In this document: positions 1-9,446 of the stretch, in pieces
Position numbering within the stretch: position 1 is the stretch's first letter
Layout: each line of letters begins with the position of its first letter
Assembly (NCBI RefSeq): GCF_037975245.1
Contig: NC_092571.1
Coordinates: 14,257,417-14,321,416, forward strand
DNA length: 64,000 nucleotides
Direction of reading: 5' to 3'
DNA from: Apostichopus japonicus
Taxonomy: Eukaryota; Echinodermata; Holothuroidea; Aspidochirotida; Stichopodidae
Translations under genes and position numbers: made by a program
The notes under the pieces: model-generated
Databases searched by the model: none
What the model was told of the DNA's origin: nothing
What the model saw: the letters and a program-made list of their open reading frames with translations, nothing else

Positions 1-313
1 GTTTCTGTACGTTTAGGTTAAACGATTGCAAATAATATGTACAACAAAGTAAGGTTGCATCTTGAATGAGTTTCAAAAATGTAGTGACCTAGGAACAGGA
101 CCTCTCCATCTCCCCACTATACCTAAGGTCAGAGAAACTGGAGTGATAAAAACACGCGTACAAATATGTATTAGAGCTTAATACTTTAGTATGTTTCATA
201 AACTGTTGTTTTTATCGTTTTCTTTAGTATTTGGGAAGTGGGTTATGAAACTGTCTGCCAGCAGTGTTCTTACAAGCTTCATAATATACAAATATAATAG
301 AGTAATGACTAAC
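1..313. other. non-coding DNA after an Ig-domain exon
   Basis: No gene seen. It would be intron or 3' flank of the minus-strand Ig-like exon at 314-730. The sequence is AT-rich and no further exon is recognisable. Confidence 0.4.
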
Positions 314-730
314 CTTGATCGGTTCTAGAGATGTTAAATTCACATCTGTCAGCGTACTGTGATGTAGAAAGGGACTCCATCGTTTCCTGGGTAGCGATGC
401 ATCCAATGGTTGAGTTCTGCTCACAAGAAGTAACGTACACTAAAAGCTCTTTAGTTCCGTTATTATCTGTGTAATATTTCTGATAATCACAGCCCTCAGG
501 CTTGATTACTTCCAGATTTATCGGTGGATACCCGTCTGTTATTGAACAAGATAGGACGACATGGTATGATGCAGATGGAGATGAGGAGGGGCCTTCACAA
601 ACAAGAGGTGTAGGAGGCTGGTAAACTGTAAAGAGTATACGGGAGTTATCATTAGTCAATGGTATATGAAAAGTACAAAGATCTTCTCGCTGAAGGTTGA
701 AGGTGAACTCAAGGACAGTACCACGAGTAA
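314..730 (-). pseudogene. Ig-like domain 2 exon, remnant of a two-domain gene
   Basis: Minus-strand open frame matching the second half of the two-domain Ig-like genes at 12,807-13,641 and 43,162-43,996: the tail of domain 1 (a diverged FNLQRED motif), then domain 2 with the PSSSPS, SCSITDGYPPINLE and EGCDYQK blocks, a late cysteine pair and the ending RCEFNIS. The exon ends at 314, followed by a GTTAGT donor (308-313), the same position as the GTGAGT donor in the intact paralogues. The signal peptide and most of domain 1 are missing: DNA at about 930-1060 already matches sequence upstream of the intact gene (14,236-14,350), so a deletion removed the start and the promoter-proximal part. The domain 2 frame itself is open, so it might still be used as a downstream exon of another transcript, but a dead 5'-truncated copy is more likely. 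Confidence 0.6.
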
Positions 731-1301
731 TCCATTAAGTTAGGTAAATATGTATTGACTTTGCATCGAACATTCCCTATTTTACCTTTATCATACAAGA
801 AAGATCATTGCCACTTAAAAATTAACGACACAAATGTGGGGCTAGAAACAAAATAGAGCGATATTACATTAAGTCATAATATTTAATTGTTGCATTCGTA
901 TAATAAAATACACGGACTAAATGTAAAGAAAACTGACGACGCTCTCACATGAAATATCAGACTTAACATCCGTGAGCATTGTACCATATTTACCTATGAA
1001 TAATTGACGAATGCTTCCACAATGTGACGTTACATTGTAGACACATACACCTAGTTAAATGCATGACTAAGTTAAATACACTTTCATCTTAAGCATTAAG
1101 CAAAAAGTATTAATAATAATACTCCAGGAAGAACCGTTAAAACCACTCCAATATACTCTACATAGAATTCGGGTTTCTATATGAAATCAATATAATATTT
1201 ATCGAGTTTATGAGATACCACAAAACGAAATTAGAAAACACTGATGCTATGTTAAATAATTTCGCACAGAATGAGAGCGTATTACTGTACTTGTATCTTG
1301 T
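731..1301. other. non-coding, relic of an Ig-gene upstream region
   Basis: No gene. About 930-1060 resembles 14,236-14,350, which lies upstream of the intact two-domain Ig-like exon (shared blocks around 'gacgctctcac' and 'gtgagcatt'). It joins the Ig relic on the left to the LINE target site on the right. Confidence 0.5.
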
Positions 1302-1315
1302 ATCTTGTTACGAGT
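1302..1315. repeat. target-site duplication, left copy
   Basis: The 14 bases atcttgttacgagt occur here, touching the LINE 3' terminus, and again at 8263-8276 just beyond the LINE 5' UTR. A paralogous empty site near 38,485-38,500 has one related copy (atcttgttagga) followed by the same right flank. Confidence 0.85.
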
Positions 1316-1473
1316 GCTTTTTACGTGACCCGCCATGCGGGATATAAAACGTCACGGCCAAACGGCACTACCGAACCATCCCATTCTGAAAAACGAAACT
1401 CAGGTCAAGCGAGCCAATAAAACATACGCCCGCCGACCTGCAGAGACAAAACGCCCAACCCCCCCCCCCCCCC
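1316..1473 (-). other. LINE 3' UTR with terminal hairpin
   Basis: Read on the minus strand it contains a G-tract (C-tract at about 1449-1472 on the plus strand), a T-rich stretch, then the family's terminal structure: gtgac...cccgc-atg-gcggg...gtcac followed by gtaaaaagca. The same ending occurs at 5312, 30,917, 32,393, 36,564 and 63,178. In non-LTR elements the RT recognises such 3' structures; this role is inferred here. Confidence 0.7.
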
Positions 1474-3307
1474 TCAAACATTCAAAAAAACACAAGGACG
1501 ACCAGCACGGAGCGAAACGAAAAACCCCTCCCCAGCACACCACCGTCCAAAAAAGGCAGCCCCAGATAAACGGCGAAAATCACCTTCAATCTGAAGGCGA
1601 ATGTCAGACTTCACCGCCTCCAGGACCGCCCGCCAAGTGGCAAATTTCCCCCTGAAAACCACATCACATCTATTCCGCCAAACATGTTTTTTCACAATAG
1701 AGCAAACAAAAATAATGCGATGCAAAACAGCAACCGAACAAACTGGAGGGTCTACCCCATATAAAATAAAGCCCTGCCCTACCGACCATGAACGGTCTCC
1801 CGTAACACGGTCGGTCCAGGTCTGGAACCACTCCCATAAGTTTACTACAAAGCAACAATGCCAAAAAACATGAGCGGTACTCTCTAAGCTGTCACAGCCG
1901 GTCCTTGGGCACAGTCCATCACCCAATCGCCAATGATATCTTTTTAGGTTGGTCACCAAGGCACCGTGTGCAATTCTCCATGCAAGATCACGGAGCCTGC
2001 AACCATTCAGCCTTGAATGCACCGAACGCCATACTTCGGCAGAATGACGTCCCTGGACAAAAATTGCATTCAAGGCCCTATCTCGCAACGAACTGTGAAC
2101 GAGGGCCGGCTGTGACAGGTCAACAGGGGGCAACTCAATCAGAGCGGAGCAGATGACACGCACCACCCTGTTTGGAGTACTACTATGCGGTTCTCTGTTG
2201 CTAAACAGCGCCGGGACCCATCGACGCAGGTGCAAACCGCCCCAAAAACGTACAAAATATGAACAAGGCAACCCTGGGTCAGTTACCGCTACAAACAACT
2301 GCTTAAATAACAAAAAGGTCAATTTACTTCCCAGATGAACCACCCCTAACCCACCCTTCTCCAGTTTTTGGTACATTACCGCCCTTTTGACAAGCTCTGT
2401 ACCACCCGACCAAATAAATGAAAATATCGCTCTCTCCAACCGCACCAGGACGCGATGCGGAATTGGATACACCGCGCCCGGGTACCACAAGATGGGCGAA
2501 ACAAAACGATTAACTACGGTGACTTTCCCTAGGATCGAAAGCCAGCGGGTGCCAAAGGTTTCGAGCCTGCTCTCAAGCACCTCAGCCCTCTCGTTCCAGG
2601 TTACATCACAAGGTGCACCATAGCCGAACCATATACCATTAATTTTGATATTTTGATCCGACCACGATGCACCGAATGGTAAGTCTCTGTATCTCCAGCT
2701 ACCAAGGCGAAGGCCCTTTGTCTTTTCCGGATTCAACTTCGCCCCGGTAGCTCTCTCAAAGATAGATAAATCCTGCGAGAGGGCACGAAAGGAGCCCAGA
2801 CTCGAAATAACACACGTGACGTCATCTGCATATTGAACGCACTTCACTTTGGCACCTCCTGGCACAACGAATGGAACAAGTCTTGAGTCCCTTTCCAAAA
2901 GACGAGACAGGGACTCGCTAAACAAAACATAAAGTAATGGAGACAGAGGGCACCCCTGGCGCACCCCCCTCTCCACGTTAAAAACCTCCGAACAAAACCC
3001 ATTTACGATAACAGAACTGAAACTGTCCTGATACAAAACAGAAATCCATTTACGAAAAACCGGGTGCAACTGAAACGTCTCCAATACATTCATTAAAAAC
3101 CCCCGATCCACCATGTCAAAGGCCTTCTGCTGGTCCAGAGACACCAATGCACATGGCAGATCTCGTTCAATAACAAAGTCGGTCAAGTCGCGCATCAACC
3201 ACAAGTTTTGCTGGATGCAATGACCCTTCACTGCACAAGTCTGGAGATCACCCACAAGATGCGGCATAGCCAGTGCAAGGCGGTTGCACAAAGCCTTAGC
3301 CAACAAC
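1474..3307 (-). CDS. LINE ORF2, RT core and C-terminal part (host element)
   Basis: Open frame of about 610 codons: RT palm and C-terminal region of the non-LTR polymerase that copies LINE RNA into a nicked target. Visible blocks, counted from the codon at 3306: DQQKAFD (about 58-64), GVRQGCPLSP (114-123), the catalytic QYADD box (158-162), then the thumb region and, far downstream, a Cys/His motif CPRTGC...ESTAHVFWHC typical of the LINE C terminus. There is no ATG at the left edge (the codon is TTG), because this is not a separate gene: it is the continuation of the RT that stops at 5313 on the far side of the nested element. About 5% of residues differ from the antisense arm at 3309-5147, so the arms are two subfamily members, not a fresh inverted copy. 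Confidence 0.85.
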
Positions 3308-3308
3308 T

Positions 3309-5147
3309 GTGGACTACAAGTTGCTGGCTAAGGCTTTGTGCAACCGCCTTGCACTGGCTATGCCGCATCTTGTGGGTGATCTCCAGACTTGTGCAGTGAA
3401 GGGTCATTGCATCCAGCAGAACTTGTGGTTGATGCGCGACTTGACCGACTTTGTTATTGAGCGTGATCTGCCATGTGCATTGGTGTCTCTGGACCAGCAG
3501 AAGGCCTTTGACATGGTGGATCGCGGTTTTTTAATGAACGTATTGGAGACGTTTCAGTTGCACCCAAATTTTCGTAAATGGATTTCTGTTTTGTATGAAG
3601 AAAGTTTCAGTTCTGTTATCGTAAATGGGTTTTGTTCGGAGGTTTTTAACGTAGAGAGGGGGGTGCGCCAGGGGTGCCCTCTGTCTCCATTACTGTATGT
3701 TTTGTTTAGCGAGTCCCTCTCTCGTCTTTTGGAAAGGGACTCCAGACTTGTTCCATTCGTTGTGCCAGGGGGTGCCAAAGTGAAATGCGCTCAATATGCA
3801 GATGACGTGACATGTGTTGTTTCGAGTCTGGGCTCCTTTCGCGCACTCTCGCAGGATTTATCTATTTTTGAGAGAGCTACCGGGGCGAAGTTGAATCCAG
3901 AAAAGACAAAGGGCCTTCGTCTTGGTAGCTGGAGATACAGAGACTTACCATTCGGTGCGTCGTGGTCGGATCACAATATCAAAATTAATGGTATATGGTT
4001 CGGCTACGATGCACCTGGTGATGTCACCTGGAGCGAGAGGGCTGAGGTATTTGAGAGCAGGCTCGAAACCTTTGGCACCCGCTGGCTTTCGATCCTAGGG
4101 AAAGTCACCGTAGTTAATCGTTTTGTTTCGCCCATCTTGTGGTACCCGGGCGCGGTGTATCCAATTCCGCGTCGCGTCCTGGTGCGGTTGGAGAGAGCGA
4201 TATTTTCATTTATTTGGTCGGGTGGTACAGAGCTTGTCAAAAGGGCGGTAATGTACCAAAAACTGGAGAAGGGTGGGTTAGGGGTGGTTCATCTGGGAAG
4301 TAAGTTAACTTGCTTGTTATTTAAGCAGTTGTTTGTAGCGGTAACTGACCCAGGGTTGCCTTGTTCATATTTTGTACGTTTTTGGGGCGGTTTGCACCTG
4401 CGTCGATGGGTCCCGGCGCTGTTTAGCAACAGAGAACCGCATAGTAGTACTCCAAACAGGGCGGTGCGTGTCATTTGCTCCGCTCTGATTGAGTTGCCCC
4501 CTGTTGACCTGTCACAGCCGGCCCTCGTTCACAGTTCGTTGCGGGATAGGGCCTTGAATGCAATTTTTGTACAGGGACGTCATCCTGTCGAAGTATGGCG
4601 TTCGGTACATTCAAGGCTGAATGGTTGCAGGCTCCGTGACCTTGCATGGAGAATTGCACACGGTGCCTTGGTGACCAATCTGAAAAGGTATCACTGGCGA
4701 TTGGGTGATGGACTGTGCCCGAGGACCGGCTGTGACAGCTTAGAGAGTACTGCCCATGTTTTTTGGCATTGCCCCTTTGTTTTGAACTTGTGGGAGTGGT
4801 TTCAGTCCTGGACCGACCGTTTAACGGGAGACCGTTCCTGGTCGGTAGGACAGGGTTTTGTTTTGTATGGATTAGATCCTCCAGTTTGTTCCGTTGCTGT
4901 GTTCCAGCGTATTATTTATGTTTGTTGTGTTGTAAAAAAACTTATTTGGAGGAATAGATGTGATGTTGTTTTTAGGGGGAAATTTGCCAGTTGGCAGGCA
5001 GTCCTGGAGGCGGTGAAGTCTGACATTCGCCTTCAGGTTGAAGGCGATTTTCGCCGTCTATCTAGGGCTGCCTTTTTTGGACGGTGGTGTGCTGGGGAAG
5101 GGTGTTTTGTTTCGCTGCGTGCTGGTCGTCCTTTTGTAGTTTTTTAA
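3309..5147 (+). CDS. LINE ORF2, RT core and C-terminal part (nested copy)
   Basis: Open frame of 612 codons, collinear with 3307-1474 on the other strand. Blocks: DQQKAFD, GVRQGCPLSP, QYADD at about residues 162-166, and the Cys/His motif ending HVFWHC near the C terminus. The first codon is GTG, and the N-terminal RT motifs and endonuclease are absent because the copy is 5'-truncated, so it cannot encode a complete polymerase. The open frame indicates recent insertion. Residues such as HCPFVLN and CFVSLRAGRPFVVF group it with the copy at 63,339-63,947 and apart from the host arm. Confidence 0.85.
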   Translation: MDYKLLAKALCNRLALAMPHLVGDLQTCAVKGHCIQQNLWLMRDLTDFVIERDLPCALVSLDQQKAFDMVDRGFLMNVLETFQLHPNFRKWISVLYEESFSSVIVNGFCSEVFNVERGVRQGCPLSPLLYVLFSESLSRLLERDSRLVPFVVPGGAKVKCAQYADDVTCVVSSLGSFRALSQDLSIFERATGAKLNPEKTKGLRLGSWRYRDLPFGASWSDHNIKINGIWFGYDAPGDVTWSERAEVFESRLETFGTRWLSILGKVTVVNRFVSPILWYPGAVYPIPRRVLVRLERAIFSFIWSGGTELVKRAVMYQKLEKGGLGVVHLGSKLTCLLFKQLFVAVTDPGLPCSYFVRFWGGLHLRRWVPALFSNREPHSSTPNRAVRVICSALIELPPVDLSQPALVHSSLRDRALNAIFVQGRHPVEVWRSVHSRLNGCRLRDLAWRIAHGALVTNLKRYHWRLGDGLCPRTGCDSLESTAHVFWHCPFVLNLWEWFQSWTDRLTGDRSWSVGQGFVLYGLDPPVCSVAVFQRIIYVCCVVKKLIWRNRCDVVFRGKFASWQAVLEAVKSDIRLQVEGDFRRLSRAAFFGRWCAGEGCFVSLRAGRPFVVF

Positions 5148-5312
5148 TATTTCAGTGGGGGGTTGGGCGTTTTGTCTCTGCAGGTCGGTGAGCGTATGTA
5201 CTTTTTTTGGCTCGCTTGACCTGAGGTTCGTTTGTAAGAATGGGATGGTTTGGTAGTGCCGTTTGGCCGTGACGTTTTGTATCCCGTATGACGGGTCACG
5301 TAAAAAGCACAC
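5148..5312 (+). other. 3' UTR and terminal hairpin of the nested LINE
   Basis: Starts after the TAA at 5145-5147 and ends with the hairpin cccgt-atg-acggg flanked by gtgac/gtcac and then gtaaaaagca. The T-A pair at the stem base replaces the C-G pair seen in the 1316 copy, a compensatory change. Confidence 0.7.
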
Positions 5313-5835
5313 TTGTAGTCTACATTTAACAAGGTGATTGGACGCTTGTTATGAGGGTCCAGGGGGTCCCCAGACTTGGGCAGCAAAGTAATCATGCCCA
5401 GACGTTGACTTTGGTTTAACAGTCCGTTTTGGAAGGCGTCCTCGAAGACGGCTCTGAGGTCGGGTCCTATTAATGCCCAGAAGGTTCGGTAGAACTCCCT
5501 CGGAAGCCCGTCCGAACCCGGGGACTTGCCATTCTTCATCTTCGAAAGCGCCTTCCAAAGCTCAACAGTGGTTATTCCGCCCCCCAAAATATCATTGACA
5601 TCGTGGGGAACGGTTTTTGAGATTCCCCTCAATAAATCGGCCTGTGCCGACAAATCGACACTGCCACGCGTAAACAAACTCAAATAATAATCCTCGTATA
5701 CGCGGACAATGCCGTGAGGGTCACTAACCACGGTCCCATCAGTAGCGCGCACAGATGGGACGCGTCTGTCACACGCCGATGAGCTTACGGACTGATGAAA
5801 CCTCAGTGAAGGGCGTTCCTCGGCTTCCACCGCTC
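5313..5835 (-). CDS. LINE ORF2, linker and N-terminal RT (host element)
   Basis: Continues ORF2 after a 1-base deletion near 5834 (the related copies at 34,760 and 62,310 have an extra A there). The translation carries the post-endonuclease linker, then the RT motif-0/1 region: KALSKMKNGKSPGSDGLP, FYRTFW, MITLLPKSGD, KRPITLLNVDYK. It stops exactly where the nested antisense LINE begins; the next codons (LLAK) are found at 3307. Apart from the frameshift and the insertion the RT would be complete. Confidence 0.8.
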
Positions 5836-6876
5836 GACACGGGCCCTGACGCGGGCACCGTGGTACTTTTCGTCGAGATAGGACTGCAAAGCGATGACAG
5901 CCGAAGGGTCGCCAAACTTCATCTCCGCACACAGCTTCGAAAAATGTTCTCTTCGACGCCGTGCGCGGGTCACGCAATACTGAATTGCGAAGCGTTTGAT
6001 GCGCAACTTGACATCATCCCACCATTGGGATGTAGAGGCAAAGGCCGGCTTCAATGTTTGCCATCCTTTGTACCTGGTCTCGAAACCTTGGCGGAACTCT
6101 GCCTCGCCAAGAATCCGACAGTTAAGCTTCCATAGGCCCCGCCCGATCGGGAAAAAGGAAGGCAAAACAAAACGTGCTACTACAGTGTCATGGTCAGAGA
6201 GCGGACAGCTGAGCGTCTCGCAACCCGAAAATTTAAAACTCACGGGCGCATACACTCGATCTATCCTGGAGGCATCTTCTCCGTTCGGCCTCACCCACGT
6301 ATACGCCTTACTACACGGGTGCATATGCCTCCAGACATCGGCTAAAAGGTGTGCCGAAGTGAATCTGTCCAGCTCTGTGATCCCAGCGTCAGGACTAGCA
6401 GACACAGGAGCCCCGAGTCTGTCAAGACCCGAGTCTGGGACACAGTTAAAGTCTCCGACCATGACACATGGTGCACTACCAGGAACAAAGGAAGGTAGCG
6501 TGTTAAAAAATTCTCGTCTAGCAGAAGGCCGATTGGGAGCATACACATTGCAAAGGGAGATGTTACCCTGTGGATACTTGAATAGAATGCAAACCAATCG
6601 GCCCTCGTGATCCGTCTCCACCCTAGTGGCAAAACCCGCCTGACGAGGTGACAGAAGGATGACAGTGCCACAGGATGAAGACGAACCAAACGAAGCATGC
6701 AGCCCACCACCCCACTCATAAGCCCATAGAGGGACATCTTCTTCCAAAATATGTGTTTCTTGCAGGCAAACGCAGTCGACCTCCATTGAAATACAATATT
6801 GGAAAATGCGACTGCGCTTGCGATGATCCCTCATGCCATTGACGTTGAAAGTGGCAACTGAAAAAGTATGGGCCAT
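5836..6876 (-). CDS. LINE ORF2, APE-type endonuclease domain
   Basis: The N-terminal domain of ORF2 nicks the target DNA to start retrotransposition. The first ATG is at 6876; the frame is open slightly upstream but only from TTG. All family motifs are visible: FNVNG (residues 10-14), QET with the metal-binding Glu (39-41), NVYAPN (110-115), GDFN (141-144), SRIDRVY (203-209) and SDHD with the catalytic His (227-230). The GLWKLN block that follows fits the L1/Tx1 group. It overlaps the end of ORF1 by 161 bases in another frame, so ORF2 translation may depend on reinitiation or an internal start. The domain looks catalytically intact; the frame breaks near 5834 beyond it. Confidence 0.88.
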
Positions 6877-8002
6877 GAGCGGGCAATGAGGCAAAACTAC
6901 GCCGACGACGATTCAAGCGAGCTCTAGACGACATGTCGTCTGAGTCGTCGCTTGAGGCCAACCTTTTTAGAGAGGGTTCCCCCATCTCGTCGTACCAGCT
7001 CGTCCCGGTGGCACGTTTCGGCTCTACGATCACCGAGTCTCCGGAGTCGCTGTCAGACAGAGCCTCCGGAGACCCGATGACTACCGAGTCCCCGGAGTCG
7101 CCGTCGGACAGAGTCTCCGGATCTGGCGATACCGGCGGCGGACTGGGGACGGAACTGGGCGAGTTGATGGGGGAAGCTGGTGGAGACTTTCTCGGTGCGG
7201 GCACGGGGTTAGGGTCTGCAACTACGGGGGAGGGTGAACCAGGTGCGAAAGGTGAATCCTCACCCGGTTCCCCCTCCTTGCGTGGAGCTTCCTCCGAGGC
7301 AGTAGGTGCGTCAGAACTATGCGACTTTTCTTGACCCCTGCTCTTTGTCATAAATACATAAGAGGAGGGACAAGCGCGAAAAACATGTCCCTCCTTCCCA
7401 CAGAGTGAGCACACAACTTCGCTTGGGCAAGCAGAGGCATCATGCCCAAGACGAAGGCAGCGCCCACACTTTTTGTTTGGGCAGCCCTTGGCTTCGTGCC
7501 CGGTCTCTCCACACCTGAAGCAGGTGCGTGGCTGACCGGGATAGCGCACGTGAGCTTTATGCCCTGCAATAAACAGGAAGGAGGGAATGTCCTGCTTTAG
7601 GTCGATCCGAACCTGTCGGTGCCCGTTCAAAACCCCAGGGGCCTGTGCGTAGGAGCACATTTTGGTAGCCTTGACAGCCCCAAACCGACCTAAAACAGTT
7701 GCGACAAGTTCCTGACGCACCTCTAGTCCTACGTGGATGACAGTTACCCATACGGAACGTTCGTATGGCGTAACTGTCAAACCATCGACATTACTCAGCA
7801 ACGTGACACCCTTCTGCCGGGTCACGTCACTGGTAAACCGTAAGTCATACGTGTTACGACCCTGGAGAGCCTGCAAAGCGTCAACCTCTCCAGGAACCGC
7901 AACACCCTTACTCTTCAAAATACTGAACACTTTCACCGGTGGAACCGCTTGTTCACCGGTAAAAGTTAACTTAACAATACGGCTATCACGGCGCGACGCC
8001 AT
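6716..8002 (-). CDS. LINE ORF1, gag-like protein with three CCHC knuckles
   Basis: 428 codons from the ATG at 8002. It is the nucleic-acid-binding partner of the element's ribonucleoprotein particle. Residues 50-150 form a region with a likely RRM-like character (VWVTVIHVGLEVRQELV). Then come three CX2CX4HX4C zinc knuckles at about 161-174, 179-192 and 198-211. A Ser/Pro/Asp-rich low-complexity tail with repeated SDGDSGDSV-type units covers about 216-330, followed by a basic RRRR patch near the end. The frame is intact. Decayed versions of the same ORF are at 32,940-33,900 and 60,480-61,460. The RRM suggestion is inference; the knuckles are read directly. Confidence 0.88.
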   Translation of the reverse strand: MASRRDSRIVKLTFTGEQAVPPVKVFSILKSKGVAVPGEVDALQALQGRNTYDLRFTSDVTRQKGVTLLSNVDGLTVTPYERSVWVTVIHVGLEVRQELVATVLGRFGAVKATKMCSYAQAPGVLNGHRQVRIDLKQDIPSFLFIAGHKAHVRYPGQPRTCFRCGETGHEAKGCPNKKCGRCLRLGHDASACPSEVVCSLCGKEGHVFRACPSSYVFMTKSRGQEKSHSSDAPTASEEAPRKEGEPGEDSPFAPGSPSPVVADPNPVPAPRKSPPASPINSPSSVPSPPPVSPDPETLSDGDSGDSVVIGSPEALSDSDSGDSVIVEPKRATGTSWYDEMGEPSLKRLASSDDSDDMSSRARLNRRRRSFASLPAHGPYFFSCHFQRQWHEGSSQAQSHFPILYFNGGRLRLPARNTYFGRRCPSMGL

Positions 8003-8262
8003 GATACCGCAAGGTGGCTAGGCCACGGAGGAGCAAGAAACGAACCAAAACAAAAGTAGTGACAGTAAAGTAAGAACAATATGTTGAAAGCAAAACAACG
8101 CCTATAGCACGCACGCACGTACTAATAGAAAATACCACTCCCTCCTGGCGGGAAGCACAGTACAGTACAGTGCAAAACAGTATAGGTTAATATAGTAGAG
8201 TGTAGTATATGGAGAGCGAGAGCAAAAAAACACGTCTGCACTCCACGAAAGCCAACTAGCCA
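8003..8262 (-). other. LINE 5' UTR
   Basis: About 260 bases between the right target-site duplication and the ORF1 start codon. It has short repeats (gtactgtact type, and cgtgcgtgcgtgc). An internal promoter is expected for a full-length LINE, but no specific motif can be named. Confidence 0.6.
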
Positions 8263-8276
8263 ATCTTGTTACGAGT
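8263..8276. repeat. target-site duplication, right copy
   Basis: The same 14 bases as at 1302-1315. Beyond it the flank (ttcactgtttatgcg) matches the paralogous empty site at about 38,498-38,515. Confidence 0.85.
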
Positions 8277-9184
8277 TCACTGTTTATGCGTATACCGTAT
8301 CTGGTACTTGAGTCAGTGTGGGAAAAAACATTGAAATACGGCATTGTTATAAGGCAAGACAAGATTGATATTAGAATACATTACAATGTACAGACTGATA
8401 GTTACATCCAACCTCCTTTCTGTACTTGTATTGTAGACATGCTCATTGATGGCTATCACCATCATTCGGTAAAGTATATTCAACATTGTTTTTTAATCAA
8501 AGCGGTTTATCATGATTATGATTTATATGATATTGTTCTCGAGGACCCGCGCGCCACTTTAAAGTAGCTCTGCCGTGTAGGACTTTGTCTTGTCGACAAT
8601 TAATCATGTTAATTCAGTTTTAAACTAGTAACACTAATATCACTACCAAAAATGCATGAAAGTGTTACTCCAAGAAAGTGATACAATTATCATAATCACT
8701 TTTATTGGATCAAAGAGCGAATGTCATCGGGCCGTGATTATAATCGCAATGAAACTGGTATATTATATTCATATATATAATACGAGACGGAAGTGATCTT
8801 GAGCGTGATAGAAATGGCAAATCAGACTTTATTGTGAACTTAATGGACTGCTTTTCTGCAAGTTGTTGTTGTTTTCTTCTTCGTTTAAAGTGATAGCGTC
8901 TATCAAGACGACGAGGTTGTGTGCATGAATTTAAAACTTACCAGCCCTACCGATGGAGAAATTATTCAAAACATGATACCAAAGTTATCACTATCCTACA
9001 AAATATAATTTAAGTGATGGGTAATAAATGTATTTAATTTATTTGATTTTCTTAATGATAATTAAATATCATCTCACAAAGAAGATCTGCAGAATACAAA
9101 GCGTTTTTTGATTGTTACTGTATTCTTCAAGTCCGGTCGGTTACAACATTTAACTGGCTAATATTCCCGGTATTATGTAAATAT
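8277..9184. other. non-coding flank, paralogous to 38,495-38,880
   Basis: No gene. Blocks at 8277-8350 and 8780-8990 match unit 2 (38,495-38,640 and 38,620-38,860). The rest is AT-rich without recognisable features. Confidence 0.5.
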
Positions 9185-9408
9185 GTTTATATATATACAT
9201 ATATAAAAATATATATATACATAAAAATATATATGTACGTATATACATATAAACATATATACATATATATATCTATATCTATATATCTATATCTATATAT
9301 CTATATATCTATATATCTATATATCTATATCTATATCTATCTATATATATATAGATATATATATAGATATATATATATATAGATATATATATATATAGAT
9401 ATATATAT

Positions 9409-9442
<34 letters not shown>
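9185..9442. repeat. TA-rich microsatellite
   Basis: Imperfect tatata / atatct / atagat repeats over about 250 bases. It abuts the 3' end of the minus-strand LINE fragment at 9443, so it may have grown from a LINE tail repeat or been its target. Confidence 0.85.

Positions 9443-9446
<4 letters not shown>

Larger units (their letters stand above)
3308..5312 (+). mobile_element. 5'-truncated LINE nested antisense in the host LINE
   Basis: A plus-strand 3' half of the same family, about 2 kb, sitting inside the RT gene of the minus-strand LINE. Its left edge starts about a dozen bases upstream of the codons (NVDYK/LLAK) where the host is split, so the junction near 3300-3325 is a head-to-head near-palindrome with a very short loop. 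Its right edge is the canonical 3' terminus (taaaaagca, about 5301-5309). Rejoining the flanks restores the host reading NVDYK-LLAK with at most 2 duplicated bases, so there is no normal target-site duplication. Its closest relative in the window is the minus-strand copy at 63,178-64,000, which is also lodged antisense in an RT gene. Confidence 0.85.
1316..8262 (-). mobile_element. full-length Tx1/L1-like LINE with a nested antisense LINE
   Basis: A minus-strand non-LTR retrotransposon: 5' UTR (8262-8003), ORF1 (8002-6716), ORF2 with APE endonuclease and the start of RT (6876 to about 5313), an interruption by an antisense copy of the same family (3308-5312), then the rest of RT and the C terminus (3307-1474) and a 3' UTR ending at 1316. 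The exact 14-bp target-site duplication on both sides shows that the host element inserted as one unit by target-primed reverse transcription. ORF1 and the 610-codon C-terminal part are open, and ORF2 has one visible 1-base deletion near 5834, so the insertion is young. Tx1-like assignment is my inference from the APE endonuclease, the triple CCHC ORF1 and the GLWKLN block after the endonuclease; L1 is the nearest alternative. Confidence 0.88.

Noticed and set aside
1316-5312. Classic twin-priming inversion of one LINE RNA
   Set aside because: Twin priming inverts the 5' part and does not duplicate sequence. Here the 3' half is present twice, in both orientations, with about 5% residue differences and a full 3' terminus on each.
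7348-7569. Other-strand and other-frame frames inside LINE ORF1 and ORF2
   Set aside because: Shadows of the real LINE frames, with none of the family motifs.
8102-8362. Small minus-strand frame across the LINE 5' UTR and the target-site duplication
   Set aside because: It spans the element boundary, so it cannot be an ancestral gene, and it has no recognisable features.
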